From: Syngnathus acus
Lineage: Eukaryota; Chordata; Actinopteri; Syngnathiformes; Syngnathidae
Reading direction: 5' to 3'
NCBI RefSeq assembly: GCF_901709675.1
Contig: NC_051092.1
Location: 11,674,491-11,738,490, forward strand
Length of the DNA: 64,000 nt
Below, one piece after another: positions 39,249 through 51,700 of this stretch (the stretch's first letter is position 1; each line of letters begins with the position of its first letter). The translations under genes were made by a program, and so were the position numbers. The notes under the pieces were generated by a model. The model was given only the letters and a program-made list of their open reading frames with translations, had not been told where the DNA came from and did not search any database.

Positions 39249-41256
39249 GCACTTGCCCTCATAGGAGCCTTTGGATAATTTAATATCTTCAATGAACCTA
39301 ATGCGCATGTTTTTAGAATGTGGGTCACAACAGAAGATGAGTGACATTCATTCATGGGTTTTTCCAAAATTGGACGACAATTTCAGGCACCAACTTTTTG
39401 GGAAGACGGAAAACCAAACCATTTATTTTCTCATTATTCATTATGTTTTCAAGAAAACCAGGAAACAAACTATCATATAATTCATCCAACTCAACCATCA
39501 GTGGTAGCAAGCAACATGGAGACGTGCGTATTGTATAAGGTCGCACTTGTTAAACTTACAGAGACAACATTGTGTCTTTCACTTGTTTTTGTTTGTTGAC
39601 GTCTCTGTGGCACACTTGAAAGATATTAATCCTTTAAAAGCATCTCAAATGCTGGGCCGGGTCAGCAACGCATTACACACAGATAGTGGAGTGTGGTTAA
39701 GCATTTCCCCGCTTGCTAAAAAGCAGAGGCCTCGCTGCTTTTAACGCCAATAAAATAGAAGAGAAACAACATAACATAACAATGGCGCTGTCTTTTCGTG
39801 CTGCCTTTTGATCACATTCTAATCAACTGACAGTTTATTTATCCATGTAGAGCTTCCAATCACATCTGCGTATATCATTTTTATTAGTCACATGCAGTTG
39901 ACGCATAAAATGCTGACTATTCTTGCTGCATTTCATTCAGAGTTTCTATGACTCACATCCAGATGGTAAATACCGCTGCCAATTCTTTCTGCCTTTTTTC
40001 CATCAGATATAATGCTGCTGATCATTATTGGGGTATTTGATTCATATTTACAACCACTTTCACAGAGGTACTCATCCACAGCGGTCAGATAGTAAAATAA
40101 TTCTGCATTTTCTTCCTCCCATTTGTTCACATTTAAAGCTTTGTTTATCGTGCATGTAGTTTATTGTGCAAAGACAATGTCGCGGACAATTATTGTTGCT
40201 ATTTGTTTGGACTCACATTGTCTTATAATGCTCTCGCTGCTGATTTCAATTGATTGCTGGGCAGAATATCATAATTAGATGATTTTATTTTCTTCATTTT
40301 CTTCATTCTTCATTTTCTTATCCTTGTGTGCTATATCTACTGGCCCATACAAAACCAGTACAAAACTAATAACGGGTTATTGTATTGCATTTTATTGTTT
40401 CTGCAGGTTGTTTTTGCAGGAATTATTAACCCCCAACAGAGAAACTCATTTATTGCTATCAAAAGAGGCCATGAAACAAAAGACAACAACAAGAGGCTGC
40501 CAGCAGCTGGGGCAAGCGTGTCTTTGTTTGGCGCCATCCCGTCGGTTTGCTTTAATATCCATTTTGCACGCATGGCCACACATTGTCAATCACATTATTA
40601 TGAATACGCCACTTAACTCCGTGGATTAAGCGCACACTTGTCATGGAAACTGCCAGCTCAACTCGCATGCAAGAGAGGTCACCAGTGTGTCACCCTGTTA
40701 TTTCCTCTTGAATACTTTCCCCTTCACGTCAAATCGAAGTTGTTTTTCCATCAGCAAAGGAACATCACGCCGGGGACTTTTTTTTCCAGCTCATATCAGA
40801 GCTGAGGGAGGCAAAAGAGCAAATGGGAGGAAGCTGGTTTTGTTTTCCATACCTGATAACGGCCCATCCTCTGTCTCTCCTCTGTCGGCTGTCCTGGCAG
40901 ATGCCGTTTCCTGGAATGGAGTGTGTGTGGGAAGAAAGGTTAAAGGGGATCAAAGTCAGTCCCCACAAAGGCATTGCAGCAGAGGTGACATATTAGTGAC
41001 ATGTATGTATTTCTATTTTTATTAAAATAATATTTGAACATTTGTACCAAATCAACAGCTGTGTCATCATTAGGGAATAATTGGAATCACGTCATTAGCG
41101 TAAAAGTTGTTGGTGATGGAAAGAGATAAGTACGAATAAGTGAATAAGTGAATGATCCAAAGCATACTGCATCATGGGGCAAACACACTTGAGGTGGTGC
41201 TGTTAAAAGGCTTTCTGAAGCCAAGGAAATTGATTATTCACATACTCTACATCTAT

Positions 41257-41604
41257 CGGTTGAGCCATCCTTCCATTTATGCATCCATCCACCCACATCT
41301 CTGTCTGTCAACATCCATCGATCATTCATCCAGTCATTCCTCAATCCATTTATGGATCCATCCATCCATCCATCCATCCATCCATCCATCCATCCATCCA
41401 TCCATCCATCCATCCATCCATCCATTGATCATTCATCCAGTTATTCCTCAATCCATTCATGGATTCATTGATCCATCCATTGATCCATCCATTGATCATT
41501 CATCCAGCCATTCCTCCATCCATTCATGGATTCATCCATCTGTCCATCCATCATCCATTCATGGATTCATCGATTGATCCGTCCATCTATATGTCCGTCC
41601 ATCC
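41257..41604. repeat. Imperfect (ATCC)n array with higher-order repeats
   Basis: A perfect ATCC core (about 41357-41426) is flanked by longer repeated phrases such as CATTGATCATTCATCCAG, TTCCTCAATCCATTCATGGA and GGATTCATCGATTGATCC. These recur at roughly 80-base spacing, so a higher-order unit has formed from a simple tetranucleotide array. Confidence 0.9.
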
Positions 41605-41709
41605 CGGCTGACTTTTGGCATATAAGTCAGATCACACTGAGTTATTGGAACCATTACACTACCGGTGGTCACATGATTTACATTGCGATGAAATCATGAC
41701 AAACTCTCA

Positions 41710-41841
<132 letters not shown>

Positions 41842-43463
41842 GCGGTTAGGCGTGTATGGCAATAAACCCACCTCAAGTGGTTTTGCATGAGAACACTATG
41901 TTTTGATATAAATGTTCTACTGGGGGAGGATCATGTTCTTCTGTGCACTCAAAAAACAACACTGCTGTTTGCTTAATACCCGTGCTTTGTAATGGTTTAT
42001 TATCCTGTGTCTGTGTGTATGTGTGCACACGCATGCATGTGTGTGTAAGCGCACGCATGTAAGTCACACCAAAGAATGGTGTTATCATATCAGACATTCT
42101 TGTGTGAACCTTATCTTTGCAACTACTGCATAGACAAAGAATTCAGATTACAGTTTTAGCCATTGCATGCGCACGGTTATCATATGAAAGGTTAGTGATA
42201 AATGCTCAGTTTGCACAACGCTATTAGCACACACACACACGGAATTTTTAACCTTTGAGATCAATGCTGCAATTGTTCAAGATATGGAATATAACATGAG
42301 ATTACTGAAGTGAATGGCAAACGCCAACCATACATCACCTTTTCTGTCATGTTTGCACTTTCCACCCTATGGTGGAGCTTATTTAACCGTGTCGCTAGAT
42401 GACAAAGCATTATTATTCTGGTGTTTGTTCAGGAAATCAGGAAATTGTCTCTTCCAGCCAATCAAGAGAGGAAAGGATTGTTCATGATGAAGTCACTGCT
42501 TACAATTGGTAGACCATAGCATTTATTCAGAGTTAGCTTGCAAACGCTCCCGTGTCTACTGTCCGCCTTATTGCCTGAACATCCACAGATGAATAAGCCA
42601 AAAATCTTCAAATTTCAGCTCCGTGTTTGACACTAATTTTGTTCAATAAAATTTTGCGACTTAGCACAAATCCCATTTTCTTTTCGTTCACTACTGTGAG
42701 CTATCCTTCCATTCAGCATAATTTCCAGGATTCCCACTCAAAAACGTACACCTCTTCCTCCACTCTCATCATTTGCCATTTCTCTCTGTTGCTCAGCATT
42801 ATTGATCGTCCCCTGTGGACATAGCTTATGGTACATGTGACATCCCTCCCTGCATGTAGGGACATGTGCATTGATTAGGAAACGTCATCTGAACACAGTG
42901 ACCCCGAAGTGTGAGTGGATCTGTGGGTATAATTTTACGCCCTGCATTTGAAAACAGACACTGTATTTGTACTTTCTACTCCTTACTCAAAATAAGGTAT
43001 GTACTTTAGCACATTTCAGTCTATACTTTTTTGTACTTTAACCAGTTTTTTTTCTTTTACACAAGTCTTCTTGAATACAGAGTACTTTTACCCCCTCTGT
43101 TGAGATGGACAAGAAACTCAGCTAGTGCATGACATCATTTGGTTTATGACGCCCCCTTGTGGACGCACAAGGCACACATATGTTTGCTGAAATTAAAATG
43201 CTATTGGAGTTTTTCTATGAACCCCAAGGCCTTCGAACTAAAGGACTATAAAAACTGCGGTTTACATTGTGAATATAACATTGAGCCCCACTCTTCCCCG
43301 TTTTTTGTTTCCCTTTGCATGTGTAGACTGTGTACTCCGATATCTTGTATTATTCATGCATGTTAGTATTTTCGATGTTTAAAAGAAAAATCACGCGTAA
43401 TAGATGACATAAACTGTGACGTCACCACAGAAGGAATCATAAAGAGGGCAGTTTACTTTTTAC

Positions 43464-43787
43464 CTTGGGGTGTCTCACGATAATGGAGGGTCTGGGGATA
43501 TGAGTACAAAATTCATCATCATCGCCTTCTGAGCTGGAGGAAAGGCAAAGGTCATCTTTGTCCTGAGGGTTACACGTTGAGTTAGTTCCGTTAGTTTCTC
43601 GTGTGGAGAAAGAGCCAATGGTCCCTTGAGATTTCTGCTGAGGTGAATCGGCATCTGGCTGAGACGTCACCGGGTCCAGCTCGTGTGTTCGACATGCTGC
43701 AGATTCTGGAGCAAGAGCTGGCTCGCTGTTGGAGTCGGAGGGGTAGCCGAAACAATGGCTTAGGGACGGGCAAGGAAGTCCGTGCAT
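43464..43787 (-). CDS. Candidate coding exon: unidentified N-terminus or long fam107b isoform
   Basis: A minus-strand open frame of 108 codons starts at the ATG at 43787 and ends in the donor AAG|GTAAAA at 43463. The encoded sequence is Ser/Pro-rich and disordered, then has an acidic Ser run (SSSSEGDDDEF) and an ordered-looking end, CTHIPRPSIIVRHPK. That pattern looks like a true first exon rather than a chance frame. It points towards fam107b, which has longer isoforms in mammals. However, its phase-0 donor does not match the phase-1 acceptor at 23471, so at least one intermediate exon, not found here, would be needed. It could equally be a separate gene running left. I do not recognise a domain. 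Confidence 0.45.
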
Positions 43788-45779
43788 GATGGGAGACAGA
43801 TGCTAGATCTAGTGGACCAAGGTTGTTTCTAATATAGCCAGTAGCTCATCTGTAAATGAAATAAAATGTCAAATGTAAATGGTGCATTGTTTCACTTGCC
43901 TGACTTGAATGCAGACACATTGGCAACCAGTCCAGGGAGTCTGTCTCAGCCTTTCGCCCAATGTCAGGTGTGTGATTGGTGGTTAGATGCAAAATAATTC
44001 GTGCAGTGGTTCACTTGCCTGACTTCAGGGCTTGACAAGGATCCAGCTGCCCACAACCCGTAACAGGATAATCACTAAATATTGGTCTGTTAATCCAGAA
44101 TGGTCCTCGAGTGACGATGAAATTTTTCTCCCAGGCAGTTGTCCACTTGTCCCTTAGCAGATTTGCCATTTGTAGGAGTACCCAGATACCACCTCGTCCA
44201 TCACTAAGTTATCATCCTCTCAGTTTGTTAGGAAAATTCCCAACCACCAGCACGCAAGTAAGAATCCCTCGTCCTACAGCTTGTTGTGTCCTCTTATGAT
44301 CTTGGTGTGTGTGTTTTTCTTTACAAGTTTCCGATTACTCCATCAGGTAGTTCCTGGTCTCTTTAGAAAGACCAGCAAGGCCACGTGGTTCCACACATGG
44401 AGGGGAGCACTCCGATTACTGTCCGATTCGATAACATGCTTATCCTGCACTTGGACAGCGCTAATAAATGATTCATCTGACTGCAGAGTGGCGCAAAGAA
44501 AAGCGTAGAGGTTATCATAAGGTTACAGCTGGTTGAATACGGAGGCGGATGACGGCGCTCTGGTTACAGGAGGACAAGGTAAGTGATAGGCAGAAAGAGA
44601 AAGGAGAAGAGCAATAGAGCTTCACTCATTTGGTGGCCCAAGTACTGAGTGTAGCCTTTCAATGACAGACACACATGAGGTCATGTATTGTATGAAGGCG
44701 ACACACTCATATTGATGTGATGAGACAACTGTGCTGGGAGATGCTGCATGACACTCAGTTGAAATACAAAACAGAAAGATAAGATTGACATTATGCATAT
44801 TATAATATACCATAAAGCATGTCAAAGCAATCATCAGTTAACTGTACAAGCGTGCTTTGTGGAAATGAAATCAGATTTGATTTGTTCTTTTTGTTGTGCT
44901 AAGGACTAAAATCTGTGTGTTCCCGCAATCAAGTTTTGATATAATACAATTCCTCACCTATTGCTCCTTCTACTTATGCTACTTTTATTACTAATATTAC
45001 TCCTCGTAGTTCTAACAAATTATTTTACAAAAAATTCTCCTCGTCCTCATGCTGATAATAACGCAATTTGACCCTCATCAGCATCAGATAATTGAGGAAT
45101 TGTCTGACATCTGGCGGTCAACATGAATATTGCAATGATAATATCATTCCCGCTGCCCCTTAAATGAGGACACTAATCGTCTGTCACGATATTTATTCAG
45201 GGTTGACTTTTGTTGAAATTATAACGAAAATAGTGTCGTTTTTTAGAGAGCATATTGTCCTTTTTTTATTTGTCATTGTTCGCGGTAGGACAATTGTTTT
45301 TTTCCTTGGTAAACGTCACTGAAGCGTCACTCCACTGTGGTTAACTACACATTGAAGTGAGATATTGCAGAAAAAACGGTAATACGCTAAAGTACGTAGG
45401 TAATTTGCCTTCAAAATAATACGCAATGGTTTTATTACAAGAAACATAGGAGATTTTCAGGCACTCTAGCACTTTAAAATGCCTAACATATATTTAAATA
45501 ATACAATAAAATAAACAGAATGGGTGCAATTGGTCTAAAACTACGTATGAAAGCAATACTTGTTTTACTTTGGAAATCCATACTCGGATGTTCTATTTTT
45601 TATTCTTTACCTTGACAGACGCGGAGCTCCGCGGGAGAGCGCTGTCCGAGGATAATCGCAGGTGGCAAGCCTGATAAATTGGCGACGACAGAAACATGCG
45701 TTTGATTGCTGTTTAACAACGAAATAACAATTACATTTACCTCAGTTATTCATCGCTCTCGCTCCTTGGATGCTCAACA
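43788..45779. other. Intergenic space between the minus-strand exon and elapor2
   Basis: No gene is supportable. The stretch from about 45615 to 45700 becomes GC-richer and CpG-bearing, with GCGGAGCTCCGCG, and is the likely elapor2 promoter/5' UTR. The rest is AT-rich with no clear repeat. Confidence 0.5.
45615..45779 (+). promoter_or_regulatory. Probable elapor2 promoter and 5' UTR
   Basis: This local CpG-containing block sits directly before the elapor2 start codon. It includes the near-palindrome GCGGAGCTCCGCG and a GATAA-type motif, in otherwise AT-rich surroundings. No TATA box at a convincing distance is visible. The start site itself cannot be fixed from sequence. Confidence 0.35.
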
Positions 45780-48700
45780 ATGCGCTCGCCGGCTCGGTTC
45801 GTCGCCAGCTGGGCTCTCACCATCTACAACATCCAACATCTCCCCGCCGTCGTCCTCCTCTTCCTCTGTTGCACGCTGACGATGATTGACGGGGCCGAGC
45901 GGCCCTGCACGGAGGTGAGCGATCCGCACCGAATTCACGCCGATTTACGTTCCATTCTTGCTTATTCCTCACCTATTCCCACCATGCATTGCCGGTTGGG
46001 CACTGATTGGGCTGCGTGTGGCGTTCATTGTCTCCTGATGGAAAAAGGGGGCATATTTCCGGTTTCTTGAGAAGTCTTCAAATCGATCAGAGGTTTAAAG
46101 ACTTTCTGTCAAGGGTCACTTTGACACTGTGGTATTTTGATTTACAACATGAATTCTTACTTGTATCTCAAGTTAGTCATAGAAATCCCATCACCCCCCC
46201 AAAACCCAAACAAACCCAAACAATATCTGTTGAGGCAAAATAATAATAGTAATAATAATAAATTGTAGTGACAATATTTAGCACGATTAAACTAATCCGA
46301 AAAGAAATGCTATATTGTTGATGATAGAAATATTTATTTTAAAAACAGCTACAGTAGGTGATGAAGCAGGAAGTCAACAATTTCTCAGGATTTATGCAGC
46401 AACAGAATCACATCTCCATGTTCAGAACTAAAATAAGAAAGATCTGTGCTGAGGAATGTAAAGAAAGTAGTGCAGAAATAATTTTCTGCTATTGCATTTT
46501 TGAAAATCTAGAAAAGCTTGATGTAAAACCAGTGAGTGTAGAAACTAAACAGGCAAACAAGGGCCATGTGGATTGTTTTGGTATATGCCGCAGACTGATA
46601 ATAAACAAACAGCAAGGGCTGCAAATGGCCCCTCGGTCCAATTTTGGACACCCCTGTCAGAACATGACTCATGAGTGCTTCCTCGCTCCAGTGTGTTGAA
46701 CTTGGGCCACTGTGTGCTTATCAGTTTCCTGCATGGACTGTTTTTTTCCCGTCCAACTGCTCTGGTTCAGTTCGACACCTCCTCAGAAAAGCACACTTGT
46801 GTCATAGTGGTCCCTGAGATAGAGGGGCAACATTCCTGAAAGCAATCACTGCCTACTACAGCTTGGCAATTATGACCTTAAAATGAATTAGATATTACCC
46901 CTGACTTCAATGAAAAGCAAAAGACCAATCAAAACGTAATCGTTAGGGTAGTTTTTGAGCTTTCTTCCGTGTTTTAAGTAATGCACATTTGACCTTGTCT
47001 CCGGAACAATTTGGTAATTTAATTCTCTTTGGTTGCAATGTTCTTCCAAGCATACTTGGCAGGGGATGTTTTCCTCATTGCGAAACGTCGCAAATTAAAG
47101 CAAATTACAAACGATGGAGGAAACCTTCCCGTAAATTAGGTCTATTGTTTGCTGCCTCGTCATAAGCGGAAATGGTCCGTGTTAGTGGAAACATGCTTCG
47201 ATTATTCATGTTTTTTTTAGATAAAGGGTTATTTTTGTTCGGTCAAATTAGTATTATGCAAATACAGTAAACAAATTACTCTATTTGAAAACACAAATAC
47301 AACTCCATTCTAAAAAAAATCCAACCTTAATTTTGAAAATACAACTTTTTACCTAAACAATATATGACAAGGTATTTCCCCCCATTTTCAATGTGACCAA
47401 AAATTTTCTCATACAGATTAAAAACAATGACACTGCAAAAACATGTAAAGCGGTTGTTGCCATAGACGTGAAGGTGGAATGTTGTGCTTCCAGACAAAAA
47501 AAAAAAGGAGTGGTAATTACTTGTCGCATGAGCTCGCCTCAGTGGAAGCAAAGTGGAAACGCTTTGAGCTTGTTAACGCAGTTGCTTCATCTTTTATGGT
47601 TCATTAAACCAAACAATTTCACTCTGATAAAGGGGGGAGGAGGGAAGGAGTGTCCTTAGTGCATGACAAATATGACACACTTTTAAAAAACTACTGGTAA
47701 CACAAACACATTATTGTATCATTTCAGTTGAAGTGCGTGTGCTTTTGGAACAATATTTTCCAATCATCGACGTGATAGAAAATCAGTGCATTCAGAACAA
47801 GATGACAAATTTGTGTTGATGAAACTTAAATGGTTAAATGGTCCTACGATGCATCGTTTAATTGAATTTAAGTCCACCTACCTGTATTCCTTGAAAAGGT
47901 GTAAGACCAAATATTTTGATTGGGACTTCACACCGCTAATATTGATATTTGATGCTGGTTTTAAGTATTTGGGCTCTGTTTTTGTTTCAATTTGTGGTGC
48001 TTTCCTTTTTTTTGCAGGAGGACTACTATTTTGAGTACACAGAGTGCCACAGTTCGGGCTCTCGTTGGCGGGCGGCCATCCCGCACAACCCCGGGGCCTG
48101 CGTCGGCCTGCCTGATCCAGTGCGCGGCACTGATTGCAGTAAGTCGCTGGCATGTTTTGTTGTGCTTCCATCATATGTGTTGACACCTCCTTATCGTCAG
48201 CCTGGAATTTTTCAAAACTCATCCTGAACGAATCTGTTTGGAGTGTCTTCCAATGAAAGGCCAATGAACGCAAAACTAAAGAGGAGCTGCACTGCTCATA
48301 GACAGGCGGTTTCAAAAAGGAATGCGTCAATTTATCATTAACATGTCTACTAATTGTAGATTCATTTGCAATTAAAGTCTGAAATATAGGAGAAGAAACG
48401 TGTCTATTTTTTAGTCAGTTGTAATAGTACAGAATAGTTGTCCATTAAACTCAGAAAATTATTAGTTTAATTTCAAGGTTTATCTTATCAATTCATCCAT
48501 CTATCTAGGTAGCTAGCTAGCTAGCTATCCTAATCTGCCTCTTTTTCAGGCTATTTGAGGCCCATAATAACGCCATTACTTCATTAGATAATTAACACAG
48601 TGATTAGAGCGATGATGGAAATGATGAAGTCTTGTAGGTCAAATAAGCGGAACAGTAAGCAGGAAATAAAGGTTGTTAAACAGCTCACTTATGTGGTGAG

Positions 48701-51700
48701 ACAAGTTGTTAGACATGCCTGCTAACAGGTTTGGCCTGTACTGCATCAACACTGCTTCACTTCCACCAATGCTTGTTTCTCCTTCACAGTCTCTTTTTTT
48801 TAATAAATATATATCTATATATATATATATATAAAGACATAACGATGTTGTTAGAAATTGCATCAACCTCGACGAGCATTCTTGCCCTTTTGCCACCCAG
48901 CACTACGTATGATGCCGTGGTGAAAGGTTCTATTTGTCATCCAACAATGTTGTGTGTTTGTAGCCTTTTCGTGCAAAGCTGGCGAGTTTCTGGAGATGTC
49001 AACCCAAGAGTGCACCCGCTGCGCGGCAGGAAGCTACTCTCTGGGCAGCGGCATCCGCTTTGACGAGTGGGAATCCATGCCGGCGGGATTCAGTAGCCTA
49101 GTTACCCCCCTGGAAAACGGCGCCCACCAAGACAGAGACCTCATGTGCAATAGGTGTCGCAAACACACATTATATTTACCTCCGCTTGTATGACTCATGA
49201 ACTGTATCGGAAATTGCACACATGTATAAATGCATTTCCTGTATGTTTTATTCATGCATGTAATTTGATCTGTGCCATTTATAATCCAGTGAGAATTTGT
49301 TTATGTGACCCTTTTGCTATTTCTTCATCTTCTCCAGCTCTTCTTGGGTCCCTCAGGGAAGCTATCTGGCGTCCAACCGGGACGAGTGCACAGTCTCACT
49401 GGTGTACTCGGTCCACTTGAAGAAGCAGGGATCCGTCACGTTTGAGTATCAGTACCCGGACAACAACTTGCTCTTTGAGTTCTTTGTACGTAGAAAAGAC
49501 ACACACTTGGTTGGGTGCTTTTGGATTTTTATGAAAGACCGATTGGCCAGCTCGTTTTCATCAATTTAAGCAGCTATTGTATTTGCAAATCAAACAACAC
49601 TAAATTGTTCTTTTTATATTATGAATATTAAATAACTTGATCGATTAAAAAAATAAATCATATCTACACAGTATACAGGATTTTTAAAAATCTTTTTCTG
49701 TTTTCTACAATACTACTCCTGGATGTATCAACAAATGATCAAAAAACATCATTTTAAATCTATATGCTGTTTATGTCTACATGTTAATAATCTTATTGCA
49801 GTATTTATAATAAAGTAACAAGTTGAAACAATTCTAAAAATGTTAAATGTGTACGTATGGTTAGTATTTATATTTTATTTATAATAACCTATTATCAAAT
49901 AAAATTTTAATAAACTTTAAATAAACTTTGCAGTGAAGTATTCAGTGTGGTCATCAGTTGAGGTGAAAGTTAATTGAGTGTAATTGTGTTGAATGGATTG
50001 CAGATCCAGAATGATCAGTGTCAAGAGATGGATCAGGACGCCGAAACTAAATGGCTTAAGATTACCAGCCAAGGAGAATGGGCCACCCACACGGTAAATT
50101 CAAAAGCACGTTAAACTTGCACCAATAGAGAAGTTTTTAAATTTTGCCCTAATTGTGACTTTTTTTTGGTCACCATGTTCACCAGGTAAACCTCAAGTCT
50201 GGCACCAACATCATGTACTGGAGGACTGGTGCCATCACGGTGAGCACCAAAGCAGCAAAACCTGTCCTCCTGAAAAACATCCAAATAGAAGGTTTGTTTT
50301 ATCTCTATTTTTTCTCTTGGAATCGTTACTCCAGCAGGTATTCATCTGTTCCCTTGGCACATTTTCCTCCTCTCTCCAGGTGTGGCCTACACATCCGAGT
50401 GTTTCCCCTGTAAGCCGGGCACTTTCAACCGAGTGCCAGGCTCCTCCACGTGTGAACCCTGCCCTCGGGACACTTTCTCGGGCCACGGGGCGAGCTCCTG
50501 CTCCCCCTGCGACAAGGCCACTCAATATGCAGGTAGACACATACACTCTCATGGGCACACAGGGTCTGATTTACTATGGTGTAAATTTTGGTGTGCAAAC
50601 AGGTGTAGAAGCTGAACTACCAATCTGGCTCAATAGGGATTGAGTCTGTCAAAACTCACTAAATCGCAGTGCAGTTCTGTTTTGCTCAATCTGGGATGGG
50701 CAGACCTGAGACATATAGCTGATTTTTACTTTGATGTTGACTCAATGTATTATTTTGCAGATGAGGGATCCGGACAATGTAAGAACAGACCTCCATGTTC
50801 CAAGAAAGACTTCTTCAACATTCACACTGCGTGCGACAAAGACGGAAAGGTAAGGAAACCTGGTGACTCTTAACCAATCACCTTCTGGAAATGCTTGCAC
50901 ATTAAATTTCCTTTGTAACTGCAGACACAGGTGCTATATAAGTGGATCAAGCCAAAGGTCTGCCTGGAGAACATGACTGGAGCCGAGGGGCTGCCCCCTG
51001 GTGGCGATCGAGAAGCTTGCCCTCCTTGCAACCCTGGTTTTTATAACAACGACACGTCGGTCTGCTTGCCCTGTCCCACTGGGTCCTACTCGGACGGAAT
51101 GAAACGTACCAAGCCTTCTCATTGTTGCTTTTGTTTCGTCATTGGGCCTCCTTCACTTTTTGTTCATCTGTTCTTTTTTGTGTCCCTCGCCAGCATGTCA
51201 GCAGTGCCCGGCGGGCACCGAGCCCACCCTGGGCTTTGAGTACAAGTGGTGGAACGTTCTTCCCCCGAACATGAAGACATCTTGCTTCAACGTGGGGAAC
51301 TCCAAGTGTGACGGCATGAACGGTGAAAACAATAGAAAATGCAAAAATGCTAGCAGATGTTTTTGAGGGAGACTGGAATTTTACTTCATTTTTAGAATAT
51401 ATTTTACAACAAAAAGTCCTTTTCCTTCAACATAACAGGAAGGGTTATTATAACACGCATGGCTTTTTTTGACGTTCCGACCATGTACAATAGAAATATG
51501 AAAAGAACAGTTTACGGTATTGTATCAACGGATTTTCATCATAACTTTTGTCCAAAAATCTCATTGTGCCGTCCCATCTTCTAGGCTGGGAGGTGGCCCG
51601 CGATCACATCCGGAGCGGTGCGGGAAGCTCGGATAATGACTACCTCATCCTCAGCATTCATATTCCCGGCTTCAAGTGAGCATGTCTCTCTTGTCACTCC

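Noticed and set aside
39055-39367. Trp-Met-Asp-Gly repeat protein
   Set aside because: It is the minus-strand reading of the (ATCC)n microsatellite.
47878-48330. 150-codon minus-strand frame over elapor2 exon 2
   Set aside because: It is antisense to a confident elapor2 exon and has no recognisable domain.
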